This document shows positions 10,535-24,122 of a stretch of 60,724 bases of DNA, piece by piece. This DNA is from Nemertoderma westbladi (Eukaryota; Xenacoelomorpha; Nemertodermatida; Nemertodermatidae), in contig JAUCBJ010007414.1 of the NCBI GenBank assembly GCA_032718475.1, positions 1-60,724 of the forward strand, given 5' to 3'. Position numbers and translations under genes: made by a program. Position 1 is the stretch's first letter. The number at the start of each line of letters is the position of its first letter. Under the pieces are notes generated by a model. That model worked only from the letters and a program-made list of their open reading frames with translations. It made no database searches and had not been told where the DNA came from.

Positions 10535-12196
10535 ATGGATAGGCGGAAGGTAATCAACCAACGGCTAGACATGCTGACAAGGTCGGCGGAAGTAATCAAC
10601 CAACGGCGACCTACTGCGAAGACGCTTGTAGGAGTTGCGACCACAAGCGGTTTACTCCCGCAACTGAAAGATATGAGTATGAGAACCCTCCAGGAGAAAT
10701 ACCGGCTCGGTCGTCGCCCGGGTCAACAAGGACCGCGTCCCTCAGTGGTACACCAGGCTGGGGTCGATAAATTGGCTACTGGAACAGAAGACAGAGAAGA
10801 AAGAAGAACCAACCTGTTGAAATGTAAAAAGACACTAAAGATTGCTACAATGAACGCACGCACGTTGAAAGCACAGAGCAAACAGGGTGACATGGTCGCT
10901 CTGGCAATGGAATATAACATCGACATCATCTGCATCCAAGAACATCGGATTTGTCATGAAGACACTGCCATGAAGTACAATGACATTGGAAATGGATGGA
11001 CGTTAGTAACAAGCTCAGCAGTAAGAAACTCGGCCAATGCATCAATTGGTGGAGTAGGAATTCTGCTAAGCCCATTTGCACTTAAGACCCTAAACAACAT
11101 CGAATCTATAAATTCCAGGGTTATGATCGCAACATTTGATGGGAATCCCAAGACAACAGTTATATGTTGCTACAGTCCAACCAATGCATCAGAGCCAGAA
11201 CAAGCAGTCAAGTTTTATGAAGAACTGACTGGACTTATTAAGGACATCCCGAAACACAATGTTAAAGTCATTGCTGGTGACCTGAATGCGCAAATTGGCC
11301 CAGAAGACATCAAGGGTTACACCTATAACACCAGTTCTAACATAAATGGGTACTTACATTTAGACCTAATGGAAGAATATGAATTGATACCAACAAACAA
11401 CACATTCGAAAAGAGTAAGGGGAAGCTATGTACCTTTCAATACCCTAATGGAACCAAAGCACAACTGGATTACATCCTTATAAACAAAAAGTGGAGAAAT
11501 AGCATGATCAACTGCGAGGCATACAGCTCGTTCAACCTAATTGGTTCGGACCACAGAATTGTCACTGCAGAGATCAGACTCAGTTTGAGAGCCAGCAAAC
11601 CCAGGACAAGCAAGCAAATCAACTATGACTGGGAGAAACTCAGAACTGACAATGCTGTAAGGGATGCTTATACAGTAGAAGTTCAAAACCGCTTTGAAGC
11701 ACTTCAGTCAATGGATGAAGACCAATCCACCGATTCAATATACCAGAATATAATAACAGCCCACAAGGAATCAGCTAAGAGGCATATCCCCCAGAAACCT
11801 AAACGAAAACAGTATGTGCCATGGCAAAACTCTGAGGTTACTTGTAAGAGAGAGGATCTTAAGATAGCCTACAAAGTTAAAACCGAACAACCAACAACCG
11901 AAAACATTAACAAGGTTGAGAAAGCTAAGGACGATCTTAAATTGGCCTACAACATCAGCCAGGAAAAGTACATACAGGATAAAACTGAAGCAATTACAAC
12001 TGCTCACATACAGCACCAATCAAGACTTACCTGGCAAACTGTAAATGAGGTATCTGGTCGGAAAAGTTGTGCAAAGGGGCGCCTCAAAGCCGATAGTCCT
12101 GAAGAAAGAACGTGTTGGGAAGTGGAAAAATCATTTCAGCAACTTGCTTGGGCAGCCACCAAACATCGAGGTCAGCCCTACAAGGAAAATATATGA
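10535..12196 (+). pseudogene. LINE ORF2, endonuclease half
   Basis: Encodes an apurinic/apyrimidinic-type endonuclease that nicks target DNA for target-primed reverse transcription. Visible motifs in order: MNARTL near residue 105, the catalytic Glu in IQEHR near 134, GDLNAQIG near 247 and the terminal SDHRIV near 338. A basic linker follows (residues 370-500). The start ATG at 10535 is the first in the open frame and is followed by a Lys/Arg-rich lead. A one-base frameshift near 12110 moves the true reading into the 12045-12611 frame; the last about 28 residues of this ORF are out of frame. Endonuclease motifs look intact. Confidence 0.85.
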
Positions 12197-13718
12197 CAAG
12201 ACACTACCTATAGAAACAGGGGACTTCACACCTGCCGAACTCCAAAGAAGCATTAAAAGCATGTCCAATAATAAAGCGAGTGGATTAGATGAAATCCCAG
12301 CGGAGGTATGGAAAACCGGAGTGCTAAATAGACCATTATTGAATGTTTGCAACCGGATGTTAAAAGGGGAAAAGCCACCACCAATTTGGACTAAAGGTCA
12401 ACTAAAGCCTCTCCCCAAGAAAGGAGACCTCGGCATACCAACAAACTATCGTGGGATCTGTCTGCTTGTGGTAGCTGCCAAAATATACAATAAAATGATT
12501 TTATATAGGATTAGGCCTCACATAGAGAAACTACTGCGTAAGAGCCAAAACGGATTTCGACCAAGTAGATCAACAATAGCTCAGATACTTGCACTACGGA
12601 GACTGATTTAAGGAATTAAGTCAAAGAATCTCCCCGCAGTCATGACTTTTGTGGACTTCAAGAAGGCATTCGACTCCATCCATAGAGGTAAAATGCTTGA
12701 AATCCTAAGAGCTTATGGAATACCAGAAGTAATTGTTGCTGGCATTGGATTGTTATATTGTGACACAGAAGCGCAGGTACTCTCACCAGATGGTGAAACT
12801 GAGTTTTTCTCAATCCTGGCTGGCGTACTGCAAGGTGACACATTAGCACCATTACTATTTGTAATTGTGCTGGATTACGCAATGAGGTCGGCCACAAAGG
12901 GTGAAGATCTGGGATTCACACTTCAAGAACGCAGAAGTAGTTGATATCCGGCAACTACAGTCACAGACACCGACTTTGCGGATGACATCGCCCTGCTCTC
13001 TAATACGCTAGCAGATGCACAGCTTCTACTAAATAAAGTGGAGAGGGCTGCTAAGGAGGTTGGATTGTATATAAATGCTACCAAGACCGAATTCATGACC
13101 TTTAATGTTGATGGAAACTTGACAACCATTGATAATAATCAACTAAGGAAGGTCGATGACTTCCAGTACCTTGGATCATGGATAGAGAGTAGCAAAAAGG
13201 ACATAGAAGTTAGGAAAGCAAAGGCTTGGGTAGCTCTATCAAAAATGGATACCATCTGGAAATCAGATCTCTCCAGGCACCTGAAGACTAAGTTCTTTCG
13301 AGCCACAGTGGAAAGTGTATTTTTATACGGGGGTGAGACCTGGACACTGACTAAATCACTTGAACAACGAATTGATGGTTGCTACACAAGACTACTAAGG
13401 GCAGCCCTAAACATCAGCTGGAGACAACACATGACAAACGCCGAGCTTTATGGTACAATACCACCTGTATCAACCACCCTCCGTGAACGCAGATTAAGAT
13501 TCAATGGGCACTGCTGGCGAAGTAAAGACGATGTCATACCAGATCTACTTCTCTGGCAACCAACTCATGGAAAGCGTAGTCGTGGACGACCTGCCATAAC
13601 ATATATAGATCAACTTGAAAGGGATACTGAACTTGGGAGAAACGAAATTGCGACAACTATGGAGAATCGGGAAGCCTGGAAGGATCTCATTTCCACTGTC
13701 CGAGTTCGCTCGACCTAG
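12045..13718 (+). pseudogene. LINE ORF2, reverse transcriptase half, with two stops
   Basis: Continuation of the endonuclease frame after the shift. It contains the RT fingers/palm with a PLPKKGD segment, NGFRPSRST, FVDFKKAFDS, GVLQGDTLAP and the catalytic FADD box at 12975-12986. A thumb and C-terminal region follow, ending in a GKRSRGRPA segment typical of RTE-like proteins. In-frame stops lie at 12609-12611 (TAA) and 12942-12944 (TGA); otherwise the frame is continuous to the TAG at 13716. The 3' 165 bp are almost identical to 30626-30790, so this subfamily was recently active. Degree of damage (three lesions in 3.2 kb) suggests a moderately young copy. Confidence 0.88.
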
Positions 13719-13733
13719 TAGTAGTAGTAGTGA

Positions 13734-14396
13734 GGTAGATAATCATGACTAATTATAACTACATTATATGCTAGATCTTCGTTCATTACTCGATGCTTCT
13801 TGACTCACCAAATAAATCACAGTTGAGTTAAGTGGACAATGGGTCTTTGGGCCACTTGACTAATATGGTGGCCCATTACTCAGTTACTATCAAGGTCTAA
13901 AATTATAATAATAAATAAAAATACAATGTTTTAAAAATGATAGGCCCTACCCATGTCGACCACTGTTTTTAATTTATTAAACTATTACAATACTGATTCA
14001 AATGCTCATTCATGTTAATTGTGTGGTTGAGAACTGATTTTTAGCAATTACAGTTACAGTTACAGTATTCAAAATTCCTAATTACAGTCTCAGTTATAGT
14101 TACAGTATCAAAAAAACATCAATATCATTCAGTCACAGTTGCAGTTAGAGTATAATTACAGTTATAGTGGAGTGACCCACCCCCCTGTCCGAAGATGTCC
14201 GGATTTCGAAGACCCCCTCCCCCCCCCCCCCCCTCCTGAACTCGGACGTCCTTTATGGATGCCCCCTATAAGTAAACTTAATTAATTAAACTATAAACTT
14301 CATTAAAGTCGCCAGCTAAAGAGCTTTTGAATGATATATATTTCCCTATTTTGGAGTGAGAACTTTAGACACTTGTTTCTATTTTCAACCCTATAG
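13734..14396. other. Probable actin intron sequence
   Basis: Ends in a plausible acceptor, with a pyrimidine-rich run and CCCTATAG just before 14397. Contains a degenerate CAGTTA direct-repeat tract (14040-14165) and a 15-base C-run (14219-14233). No further actin exon is visible here. Confidence 0.5.
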
Positions 14397-14555
14397 GTAT
14401 GGAGTCACCTGGAGTCCACGAAACCACCTACAACTCGATTATGAAATGTGACGTTGATATTCGTCGAGATTTATATTCGAACTCGGTTCTCTCTGGTGGT
14501 TCTACTATGTACCCCGGGTTAGCTGATAGAATGCAGAAGGAATTACAATCTCTAG
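14397..14555 (+). CDS. Actin, penultimate coding exon
   Basis: Encodes about 53 residues of actin subdomain 3/1 ([38 protein letters not shown]), matching residues of about 268-321 in a 375-residue actin. The exon is bounded by a TATAG acceptor and a TAG/GTGAGT donor, both in phase 1: a Gly codon is split at the left and an Ala codon at the right. Actin is the filament-forming ATPase of the cytoskeleton. Some residues (SPG, RRDL, SGGST, KELQS) depart from the usual metazoan consensus, so this is a diverged paralogue rather than a standard cytoplasmic copy. No earlier exons are found in the 14 kb upstream; either a long intron precedes or the locus is partial. Splice sites and frame are intact, so I treat it as a real gene. 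Confidence 0.85.
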
Positions 14556-15600
<1,045 letters not shown>

Positions 15601-15705
15601 GAAACCGGCGTTCCAGAATATCTGAGTCAGTCCCACTAACTGTATTATTGTAATCTTTGTAGAATGGTTGGCGATAGAAAGTCCATTATAAAGACTAACA
15701 AGTGC

Positions 15706-15711
15706 AATAAA
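15706..15711 (+). terminator. Polyadenylation signal of actin
   Basis: AATAAA, 106 bases after the actin stop codon, followed by a T-rich stretch (TTTTATTTGTTTTGTTTTTA) that would serve as the downstream element. Confidence 0.6.
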
Positions 15712-16796
15712 CATTTTATTTGTTTTGTTTTTATTGGAAATAGGCGTTATAAACTAATAAACTGTACCTGCGGACACTTACAAACTCAACTCAAACTATT
15801 TCTTCCATTTCCTTCCATTTCTTCCATTACCTTTTATATTTTATCAGTTGTGCTACACATTGTGCTTCTCAATCTGCCATATTCTTTGTATTTCGTGTTT
15901 TTATTTTTCCGCGTTTTCAATTTCAATAGCACCAAATGTTCTTATAAACCCACAGAGTAATTATTTTTATGATTTTTAGGTTTTTATATTTCAGTGCAGA
16001 ATACTGTTGTATATTGTGTGTGAACTATTTTTTTTAACATTCTTCGGTTTTATCAATTTCACTTGTTATAATCCGGTTCATAGTACTTCGATATGAATTA
16101 TTTAACATGGTTATATGGTAATGGTATTTGTCTATTGGAAGTGTAGCCAATTATTATATGATGGAAAAAAACGGGAAATAGTGAATATAAACAAGATATT
16201 ATTTCTAATTAACTTTTTATTGCACTTTTAATACATCATAAGGGGTGGGGAAATATTTTTGGTTTATAAAATAAATATTAAATAAATACCTAATTATTCT
16301 ACTATACGTCAGCGAGCTGGTTGAAACAAACAGTTGCGTTTAAACCGTATCATAACTTTAATTAACTTATCCTTAATAACTTACTTTAACAGTGAGTTGG
16401 GGATATCGCTTCGCTCGAATTGATCAGCAATATATACTGCTTTACAATTTTAACAATAATAATATGTACCTGGTTCAACATCGAACACCCACCCCACGCA
16501 CTCCCCCACACCGCGGGTGTACCAGTCGTATACTGAAACAAAGGTAGTCCTAATACTGAAACAACTCTCCGCCACGGCGCCGTATTTTCCCTATATATTA
16601 AGTCGACATGACTGATAATCTCAAGATGATTTTAGCATTATTATTGCCAATGCTATAAAAAGGAGAGAGTTGTGTCGAAATATGTTATTTTTTACTTTAC
16701 ATTTTTGCCTTGCTTTGATTGGTCAATGTAGGCCCCTATGGTGTCGTTGCCAGGATAACAAATTATTGAAATCGAATTTTCTAATCGGGGGGCACA
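15712..16796. other. AT-rich flank of actin, nothing recognised
   Basis: No supported gene. Short frames here are AT-rich and without recognisable domains. A small CpG-containing patch lies at 16480-16580. Confidence 0.55.
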
Positions 16797-17061
16797 GGGG
16801 GGGGGGGGGGGGGTGTTGGATACGCGAGAATTGCTCGCGAAAATTTTCGAACTTAAAATGCCCCCCAGTAGAAATGTGGTCAATATACTCATTAGGATGG
16901 ATTTATCTCTTATCTATATGACTACCAAATGTTTATTGTTTCGGTTAAAATATCGAGCCACTGTAACCTGCTCCTTTCCTAAAATTTATCATTTAACATT
17001 GAGGTGAGATAATAATTCGCCGAGATGGGATTTTGCGTCAAGTCCCCCTCCAGTCACGCAG
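16797..17061. repeat. Relative of the 8.6-kb MITE
   Basis: Starts with a 17-base G-run (16797-16813). From about 16930 onward it repeats the blocks of 8582-8842: TTTATTGTTTCGGTTAAAAT, CACTGTAACCTGCTCCTTTC, TTCGCCGAGATGGGATTT and GCGTCAAGTCCCCCTCC. The left half differs. No target duplication found. Confidence 0.65.
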
Positions 17062-17759
17062 TGTGGTTTTGTTATAGTGCTGCCATTAGTACCTACTGTA
17101 TTAAATACCGCTATCCTATCCTATCCTATTCCGTAATCCGTTGATGAATCCTTCGAAACTGATACTTTTCTTTTTTAACGGTAGTAGGCCTACAGGTATT
17201 ATAAATTGGAATGTTCCCCCTAAATGAGATAAAAATTTATTTATTATTATTATTTATTTATTTATTAAAAATTATTTCAGAATTTTAGGCCCGGCTGACC
17301 GCGCTCTTTTAAATAATTAATAATTTTAGATAATTGATACATATCTGGATAATGCATTTAAAATGGATCATGACAACTGTAATGTTATGGGTAGCTGTAG
17401 TGGTACCTCTAAATCTATAATGTAGTTGTAAACTTACAGATCAGTCCACATAGTTAGTTAGTTTATTGTCGTATCCGGGATGAAAACTCAAACAAACAAT
17501 ATAAACAACAAGCACCATAAAGGATAGACCAATTATAAAATGTATACTAAATACTGTATATACTACTTACGATATACTGTACTACCGAAGTATATTTCCG
17601 ATTTGTATTGGATACGATTTAATTGTATTCCTCATTTATTCTATTTAATTAATTATACTAAATGTACTACAAATTTCTGATAATGACAGAAAGAAATTTA
17701 AATTGAAATTTGAAATTAAGCCGATCGTAATTCGTTACATTATTACTTTTTGTGTACCT
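17062..17759. other. AT-rich stretch with TTA/TTTA microsatellite
   Basis: 17228-17266 is a TTATT/TTTA simple repeat. Otherwise noncoding with no recognisable structure. Confidence 0.55.
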
Positions 17760-18349
17760 CGATAATTTCATGACACAAACTAGTTAGTTCTGAATTGCTC
17801 AAACTCCCTAGGGCCGTTGGTAGATCTCTGTCACTACTCTCAAGGTATTTGGCTCTTTGCAATGACGATAAAGAGCATTCTACGTAGAAAAATATGTGTG
17901 TCCGTTTGAATGTCACCGCACGCGCATAGTCATTCGTCTCTTGGGATACGCGACCATCTTCCCATTTCCATTGGTAGCGACGTCGAACTCATCCGTATTC
18001 TAGTAAAGTCAATTCTTTGAAATTCTGGAATAGAGGAGTCACTATAAACTGAATGGCAGACTAAATTCGGGTTGAACTGGAGGTAATTTGATATCCTCGT
18101 GGAATTTCTAACATTGGCTGTGGTACGCTCTTTTATCACGTTTAATGAGGATTGAGGGTTATTAGTATTACCATTCATCATGTTGTCAATATATTTACCA
18201 CATGGGCTTTTTAGACTCGATGCTAATTTTATTGCGAACTCGTGGTAACTTCCGACGAAATTAGATCTCCTTGTTAACCCTTGAAGAAAGTTCTTTTGTC
18301 GTATTTTTATTGTTGTCTCTATATGTTCCACTCCTGCAATGCAATACAA
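17760..18349 (-). pseudogene. C-terminal LINE remnant
   Basis: The 139-codon minus-strand frame (17930-18349) contains the segments VEHIETTIKIRQKNFL and FTRIRMSSTSLPMEMGRW, which match the region after the reverse transcriptase in CR1/jockey-group LINEs, where an FTRIRLSSHxLxIExGRW-like signature precedes a Cys/His module. Reading on toward 17760 in other frames gives further fragments of that C-terminus (ECSL- and LPTALGSLS-like). No RT core is present, so this is a 5'-truncated, decayed copy. Function in living elements: probably nucleic-acid binding. Family naming is from memory of the signature, not a search. Confidence 0.6.
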
Positions 18350-18499
18350 TGTGTTCGAAAAATCTACTTATTCCCCATTTGAAACACACTGACACAAAAT
18401 ATCGGGCCGGTTTTAGCTAAAAAAGCAGAGATTGTTCCAATAAAGGATATATACAACTACATAATGTAAAATAATGTCGCCGTAAAATTCTCCTTTTCC

Positions 18500-18850
18500 T
18501 CAATTGGTAAAGTAGTATCGTTTATTGTTTTGGTTAGAAAATTCCGTTTCTGTAACCTGCTTCTTTCCCCAATTGCTAAAGTGATCGTTTATTGTTTTGG
18601 TTAGAAACACCCGCTTCTGTAACCGGCTCCTTTCCTTCATTTGGTAAAGTGACTGTTTATTGTTTTGGTTAGAAAGGCCCGCCTCTGTAACCTGCTCTTT
18701 TCCCTGATTTGATAAAGTGACTGTTTAACGTTTTGTTTAGAAAGGCCCGCCTCTGTAACCTGCTCCTTTCCTTCATTTGGTAAAGTTTATTGTTTTGGTT
18801 AGAAAACCCGGCCTTTCTAACCTGCTCCTTTCCATTAATTGGTAATTGTT
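18500..18850. repeat. 68-bp tandem repeat, five copies
   Basis: Units start near 18521, 18588, 18656, 18724 and 18786. Each holds TTTATTGTTTTGGTTAGAAA, then CCGCCTCTGTAACCTGCTCC and a TTTCCTTCATTTGGTAAAGT-like end. The same unit occurs singly inside the MITE-like repeats at 8.7, 16.9 and 19.5 kb, so the array is an expansion of that element's interior. Confidence 0.85.
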
Positions 18851-19419
18851 TTTGGCTATAAAATGTAATGTTTTGCTACGTCATATGGTAATAGATTATC
18901 GACTACAACCACAGGCTATACAATTTAGTTTTAAATTTTATTTAATACTATTAAATTTAGAGTCTTTTTACCACAGGCGCATATGGAAATCTATCTCATC
19001 TATACCTATAAAAATCAAATTCTTTTTTTTTTACATTTTAACAATCGAATAACTGCACAGGTACTGTAGTCTCTCAGTAATAGTATTGCGAATTGATAAA
19101 CCATGGTACAGTATTCAATACTGTATGCGATATAAAATTCGTATAAAGTTATTGATGTGATTTTGCCTACAGTAGAGACTTATAATAACCAAGCACATGC
19201 AAATTGTAAATGCACATAATAATTAGAGTTTGAAAGAAATGCAGTTCAGTAAGTCTAGAGAGGGGAAACCAATATTTATTTTAATAGGGGCCTAATGTTT
19301 CGGCCACTTTCACTTTTGTTGCGTAAGCCTAGGCCTATATGTTCATGGAGATATTTTCAAGTTAGATGTTCGTCAATAAACACACCCCTACTATACAGTG
19401 TAGAAAAATGCTGCTAGAT
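18851..19419. other. Noncoding stretch, nothing recognised
   Basis: AT-rich, short frames only. The 68-codon frame at 18846 begins in the last tandem unit and has no recognisable content. Confidence 0.55.
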
Positions 19420-19600
19420 CTGTAGATAGGGGGGACATTCGACGCAAACATTCATCCCTCTCTAGTGGACAAACGGCGCGCATTATAGTTGATTGCTCTC
19501 AAAAATCAAATTATGACCTGTTCTATTGACAGATTAACTTTTAGATTATAGTTTTGGTTAAAATAACTTGACACTGTAACCTGCTCCTTTCTGGGTGTAA
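19420..19600. repeat. Partial MITE related to 8582-8842
   Basis: Shares the left half of the 8.6-kb element (GATAGGGGGGACATTCGACG, CATCCCTCTC, GATTGCTCTCAAAAATC, GACCTGTTCTATTG) and then the TTTGGTTAAAATAACTTG and ACTGTAACCTGCTCCTTTC blocks. The right terminus is missing. Confidence 0.65.
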
Positions 19601-20789
19601 ACGCTACGCCGACAACCATTATTAAAGCTAATTAATATTATTTATTGATTTATTTATGTTTTTGCGATTAAAGAGATTTTATGAGTAATTTTTAATTTAT
19701 TTTTTTGCTTTTATGCGATGTGTTTTATTTCACTTAATATCTTGGCTCGGAATTTAAAGTCTACATTTACGTCGCCCCTGTCACTATAAGAACAGTAGGT
19801 TTGTCCTATGTTTTTATAATTTTTTATCGAGTGTTATTGTTTACATAATTATAACGTACAGTATTTACCGTTATTGTCAATCTCGCTGTTTACTTTGCGC
19901 CCTTTTTTTATTTTATATATTTAATTTTGTTTTACAACCGTCAGTGTTGTTTCTAACTTGGCTGTTTTCTCCTCGACCATATTTCATATTTTACTGGTAT
20001 CGCTGTATTATATCGAGTCTTAATAATAATAATAATATGTATGCATGGATCTTCGCCCTTCCATCAGGATTGCCGATGTAAATATTGTAATGCCTGTTCC
20101 ATATCAACCACCACGCTACTGTTTGCCAGAAGTGTCCGCTACTTGCTGTGCTCGCCGCCTAAATAATTTATTCTGTAAATATTATACGGTAAATAACATA
20201 AATATCAGTTTAAAATTATATTCTAAACATTTTATGTATTAATTATATTTTAAAGTGTACTTGATTGTAAATTTTGTTGCAGTCAAGTTTAGTTGTTTTA
20301 AATAAATAAATTTACTCGCTAAATAAATTTATAAAAAAAAAAATAATAATAATATCATCATTATCTGTCATACTGTCATATAGGCCTACCGCATAAATCC
20401 TGTAACAGTCTGACAGTCCACAGTGTAGGCCTATGGTTTACTTTACAGGCTGACAGGTCAGCAGGTGTCTGGTGTATGTACATGAAGTACGGTACAGAAA
20501 GTAGTTTATGCTGTTATGTAGTCAGTAGGCCCTAGTACAGTAGTTACTATAATAATAATAATAATAATGCACTCTTTTATTAGGCTAATCATTAAACATA
20601 TAAAAATTAATTAAAAGGGAGAACATCACCCAGGTTACATGAACACTTACGGGCAACAATTGCACTTACAGACTTACAAATATCGTTAAATTAAAAGACT
20701 AAAATACATGTTCTTATATATTGTAAAAATTACTAATCCAAAAATCTACCAAAACTACAATAGGCCCCCTACCCCTAAGGTAAAAGATC
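19601..20789. other. AT-rich stretch with A-tail and TAA microsatellite
   Basis: 20300-20345 ends in AATAAATAAATTTACTCGC and a run of A's, which resembles a polyadenylated 3' end of a retrotransposed sequence; the preceding 300 bases show no recognisable coding region. 20548-20569 is a TAA microsatellite. No gene supported. Confidence 0.45.
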
Positions 20790-21570
20790 TACTTTTTTTA
20801 ACAAGTTCTTAAAAACATTAATATTGCAGTATTGACTGCCTGACTGTCATAACTACGTCTGACTGTCTGACGGTAAATCGTCTGATCGTCATATCGTTCC
20901 ATACACTTACTACACCTGTACACGCGGTTTGAATAGGAATACTTAGTTATCTCTAATCTAGTAAAACGTTTAAAAAGTTTATAAGAATGTCCTCTATTGC
21001 ACCGCACCGTATTTCAGTATTTGCAAAATTAAAAAAAAAATTTTACGGTAGATCAACAAGTTGATGTAGAATGTTGTAAGTCATTGCAGCATTGTAAGAT
21101 TAAAAATATGTCTTCGTACTTCTAAAGGCTGTAGTTCTAAGATTCTCAGCCTGTTAAGATAACTTGTACGGCCTAAGTTCAAAGTTACAACGGGCAAAAA
21201 GTCTACGAGTAAAGTACCGTTGAAGACGCTCAATTAAATCAATTGTACCAAAGTGAAAGGGTGAGCTAACCGGAGTACAGTATTCTAGAATAGGTCGCAC
21301 GTAGGACAGTAGGACTTATAGGCAGTAAGAATTGCGTTTAAATTACCAGTATGAAAACATCTGAATATCATATTAACTATTTTATACGCATTCTTCACCT
21401 GCTCCCTAAAGTACTGAAGTATAAGTTAAACTTTAAATCACTACTTATAGTTATACCCAGATCCCTACAAGATGTATCATATCTCAATTTTGAACCACAT
21501 AGATCAGTAGATGGTATTCATTACTGTAATTACAATCTATTCTACGCTACATGTACTGATATGATATGAT
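20790..21570 (-). pseudogene. Decayed LINE reverse transcriptase fragment
   Basis: Reading the minus strand in shifting frames gives the thumb region of a CR1/jockey-group reverse transcriptase: a YVRPILEYCTPV-like segment at about 21270, then LIERLQRYFTRRL at about 21220, in the order expected before the C-terminus. Further upstream on the minus strand (21440-21560) a DLGITISSDLKF-like segment corresponds to the usual region after the catalytic box. Stops and frameshifts are numerous. No ends or target duplication identified. Confidence 0.6.
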
Positions 21571-21595
21571 GTACTGATATATTTCACCTTGAAAC

Positions 21596-23525
21596 CCGTG
21601 GATCTTTCAGACATCAATAAAATCATTATGAGCCTCGACATCCACAAGAGTAGTGGCCAGTGGGCCTGATTCTATTAGTCCAAGAATTAGAAAGGATGGA
21701 TGCCCAATTATTGAAGACTACTTAACCCATTGCCCATATTGTGAACTTATCAATAAAATCAGCCGTGTTCCCTGACCCATACAAGGTTGCCAAAGTTGCA
21801 CCAGCATTTAAGAAAGGAATACTAACCCATGACACAAACTTCCGCCCCATATCATTATTAGTCATCATGTCAAAAGTTTTAGAAAAAACTGTGTTCGATC
21901 AACTTATGCCCTATTTAATATCTAACAACATACTAGATTTACTACAATCCGGCTTTCGACCTGGTCACTCGGTGCAAACCTGCTTAATGTATCTGGACAA
22001 TATCATCCGCGATGCTATGGATTCTGGGAAAATAGTCGGGATGGTTGCCATTGACAGATTGACCTCCAAAAAGCGTTCGACACGGTCGACCACAAAATTC
22101 TACTTCACAAGTTGAGGTGTATTGGCCTGGATGAACATAGCGTTAACTGGTTCCGATCATACCTATCTGGCAGATCCCAGTTTGTCCAGGTAGGAAACTG
22201 TCGTTCTAGAACTCTTGGAATTGACTGCGGTACTCCCCAAGGAGCCCTACTCGCTGTCCTCTTATTCCTGATCTATATGAACGATTTAGACCTTGCCTTG
22301 CCTCCTGTCAAATCCTTGTCGAAAACAGCATCCCAGACTAACGACGTCAATAATGCCAGCCCAGCCAAAACTGCCTGCCACGAATCCACCACTGCACTGA
22401 AGTATGCTGAGCTGACGATACCAACCTCATCAAAGCCGGAGACAACTGCGAAGAAATTTCTGCATGCCTTACTGAACTCTGTCGCGCGTAGCTGATTGGG
22501 CAGTTGATAATCGCCTCAGTATACACCCTGGGAAATTCGAGGTCTTCCTTTTTGGAACGCACCAATGCATTGCATCAGCCGGAAGCCTTGAAGTCTACTA
22601 CAAAAACAAACTACTCGAACCAACAGATACCATAAAGTACTTGGGATACGTGATGGAGCCAACCTTATCCGGATCGGAGTCCGCACATAAAATTATACGC
22701 AGGGGAAATGCATGTCTCAAATTCCTTTATCGGAATTCGCAAGTCCTTGACAAACCCCTGCGTCGGTTGCTTTGCAACTCACTGATACAGCCGCTTATAG
22801 ACTTTTCAGCCCCTTGCTGGTATCCGAGTGCTGCGAGTCGTCTACGTAATCAAGTCGATGCACTCCAACGCAAGTGCATCAGGTTCTGCCTGGGACTTGA
22901 CTCTCGAGCGCATATTGGTGCTGCCCATTTTGTAGATATTAACTGGCTTCCAATTACCGAACGTACCCACCAGATAATATTAACCCACATGTTTAATATC
23001 CACGCAAAGACAGCCCCGGCTTATATGCGCGACATGGTTATTTTTACTGAACCTTTTCACCTCCTACGTAACGGAGCCGCACACGCTTTACTACCCCAGA
23101 AACACACGGTAGCAGCCACACAGTCGCTCTCCTACCTTGGCCCATATCTGTGGAATAAACTCCCCAATGCGATCAAAGAAATTAGGAGTGTGGAAAGTTT
23201 TAAGCATAAGTTAAAGGATCACGTTTTAGAACTTTTATCCACCAATGAATTGTCGTCATATAAGTAACTTATAATTTTTACCATCTACCCTATATTTTAT
23301 ATTTTAATCATTTGACCTTCCACATTAACTCAAACAAATGATTGAAGAACCATTTTTAGAATTTTTATTTAATAGTAAATGTTTTATATTTTTTATTTAT
23401 ACATTATTTTAGAATTTTTATCCTGCACGAGAGCACGACCTTATACCTTTTATTCTAAACCCCAATCTACAGGACCCCTGTGGAAATGAGACTATGTCTC
23501 TCAGGGTAATCCTGGACAAACAAAG
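21596..23525 (+). pseudogene. CR1/jockey-group LINE, RT half, frameshifted
   Basis: Reverse transcriptase of a non-LTR element in three frames. 21741-22115 has the fingers and palm (FRPISLLVIMSKVLEK, QSGFRPGHS). 22112-22495 has WFRSYLSGRSQFV and the CGTPQGA box. 22641-23267 is the thumb and C-terminus, with YLGPYLWNKLPNAIKE near the end. The catalytic YADD region near 22405-22420 is disrupted by a small insertion that shifts frame. The 5' half (endonuclease) is absent. The 3' end at about 23470-23525 carries a GTGGAAATGAGACTATGTCT-type hairpin region (GAGAC/GTCTC) followed by a purine-rich tail, characteristic of the 3' ends of this group. The element ends about 600 bases before the WAPL start codon. 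Confidence 0.85.
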
Positions 23526-24122
23526 CTTACACTATGACGTTTCAGAACTATTTACTCTACTCTGCCGTGCAATTACTGCTCTATACTGTATAAAAATATA
23601 TTATAATTTTTAATTATTTTTGCATTCCCAAATATGGTGCGTCACCTTAACCTTCTTAATTTTTCGGTATATTTCTGAATTTATCACCCCTTTTTTTCTT
23701 TTTAACTTTTATACACTTGCCTAACCGAAACACGTTTTTAGCCTGACAGAATTATATAATTGTTTAATTTGAACTACAAACCGAAAGAAAATAATTGTAT
23801 CTAATTTAATTTATGTACGTAATTTGCACTCTGCCTTACCATACAGTATATCATTTTCTTAATCGTTGTGTTTATATCTACGTATATGTCGGTATGTTTA
23901 TACTTTACTTCGTTTGTCAAATAAATAATTCCATTCCAATTCTATGAAGCACAGAGGTACGCTGTAGTTAGTACTGTAGTACGCTACAGACTGACAGAAC
24001 TAACTGCTGTACCGGTACTTTATTCAGTATTAACCCGTTAAACGCTACCGTATTAAATACGATTAATCCTAAACACAATAATTCCGATACTGATACTAAC
24101 TCATAAACTGACTATTTTAATA
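23526..24122. other. Upstream region of WAPL
   Basis: Holds the WAPL 5' leader and probably its promoter, though no clear TATA box or initiator can be fixed. The 3' part of the CR1-like element ends near 23525, so little ancestral promoter sequence separates the two. Contains GTACCGGTAC-type palindromes near 24010. Confidence 0.4.

Larger units (their letters stand above)
9687..13733 (+). mobile_element. Nearly full-length RTE-like LINE, damaged
   Basis: Order: zinc-finger ORF1, repeat B insertion, apurinic-type endonuclease, reverse transcriptase, short 3' end with a TAG-repeat tail (13716-13731). The TAG tail, compact size and endonuclease-RT arrangement fit the RTE superfamily. It is inactive because of one frameshift and two stops. 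It lies upstream of, and in the same orientation as, the two actin exons, so it may sit in an actin intron. The 5' end is not defined and no target duplication was found. Confidence 0.8.
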
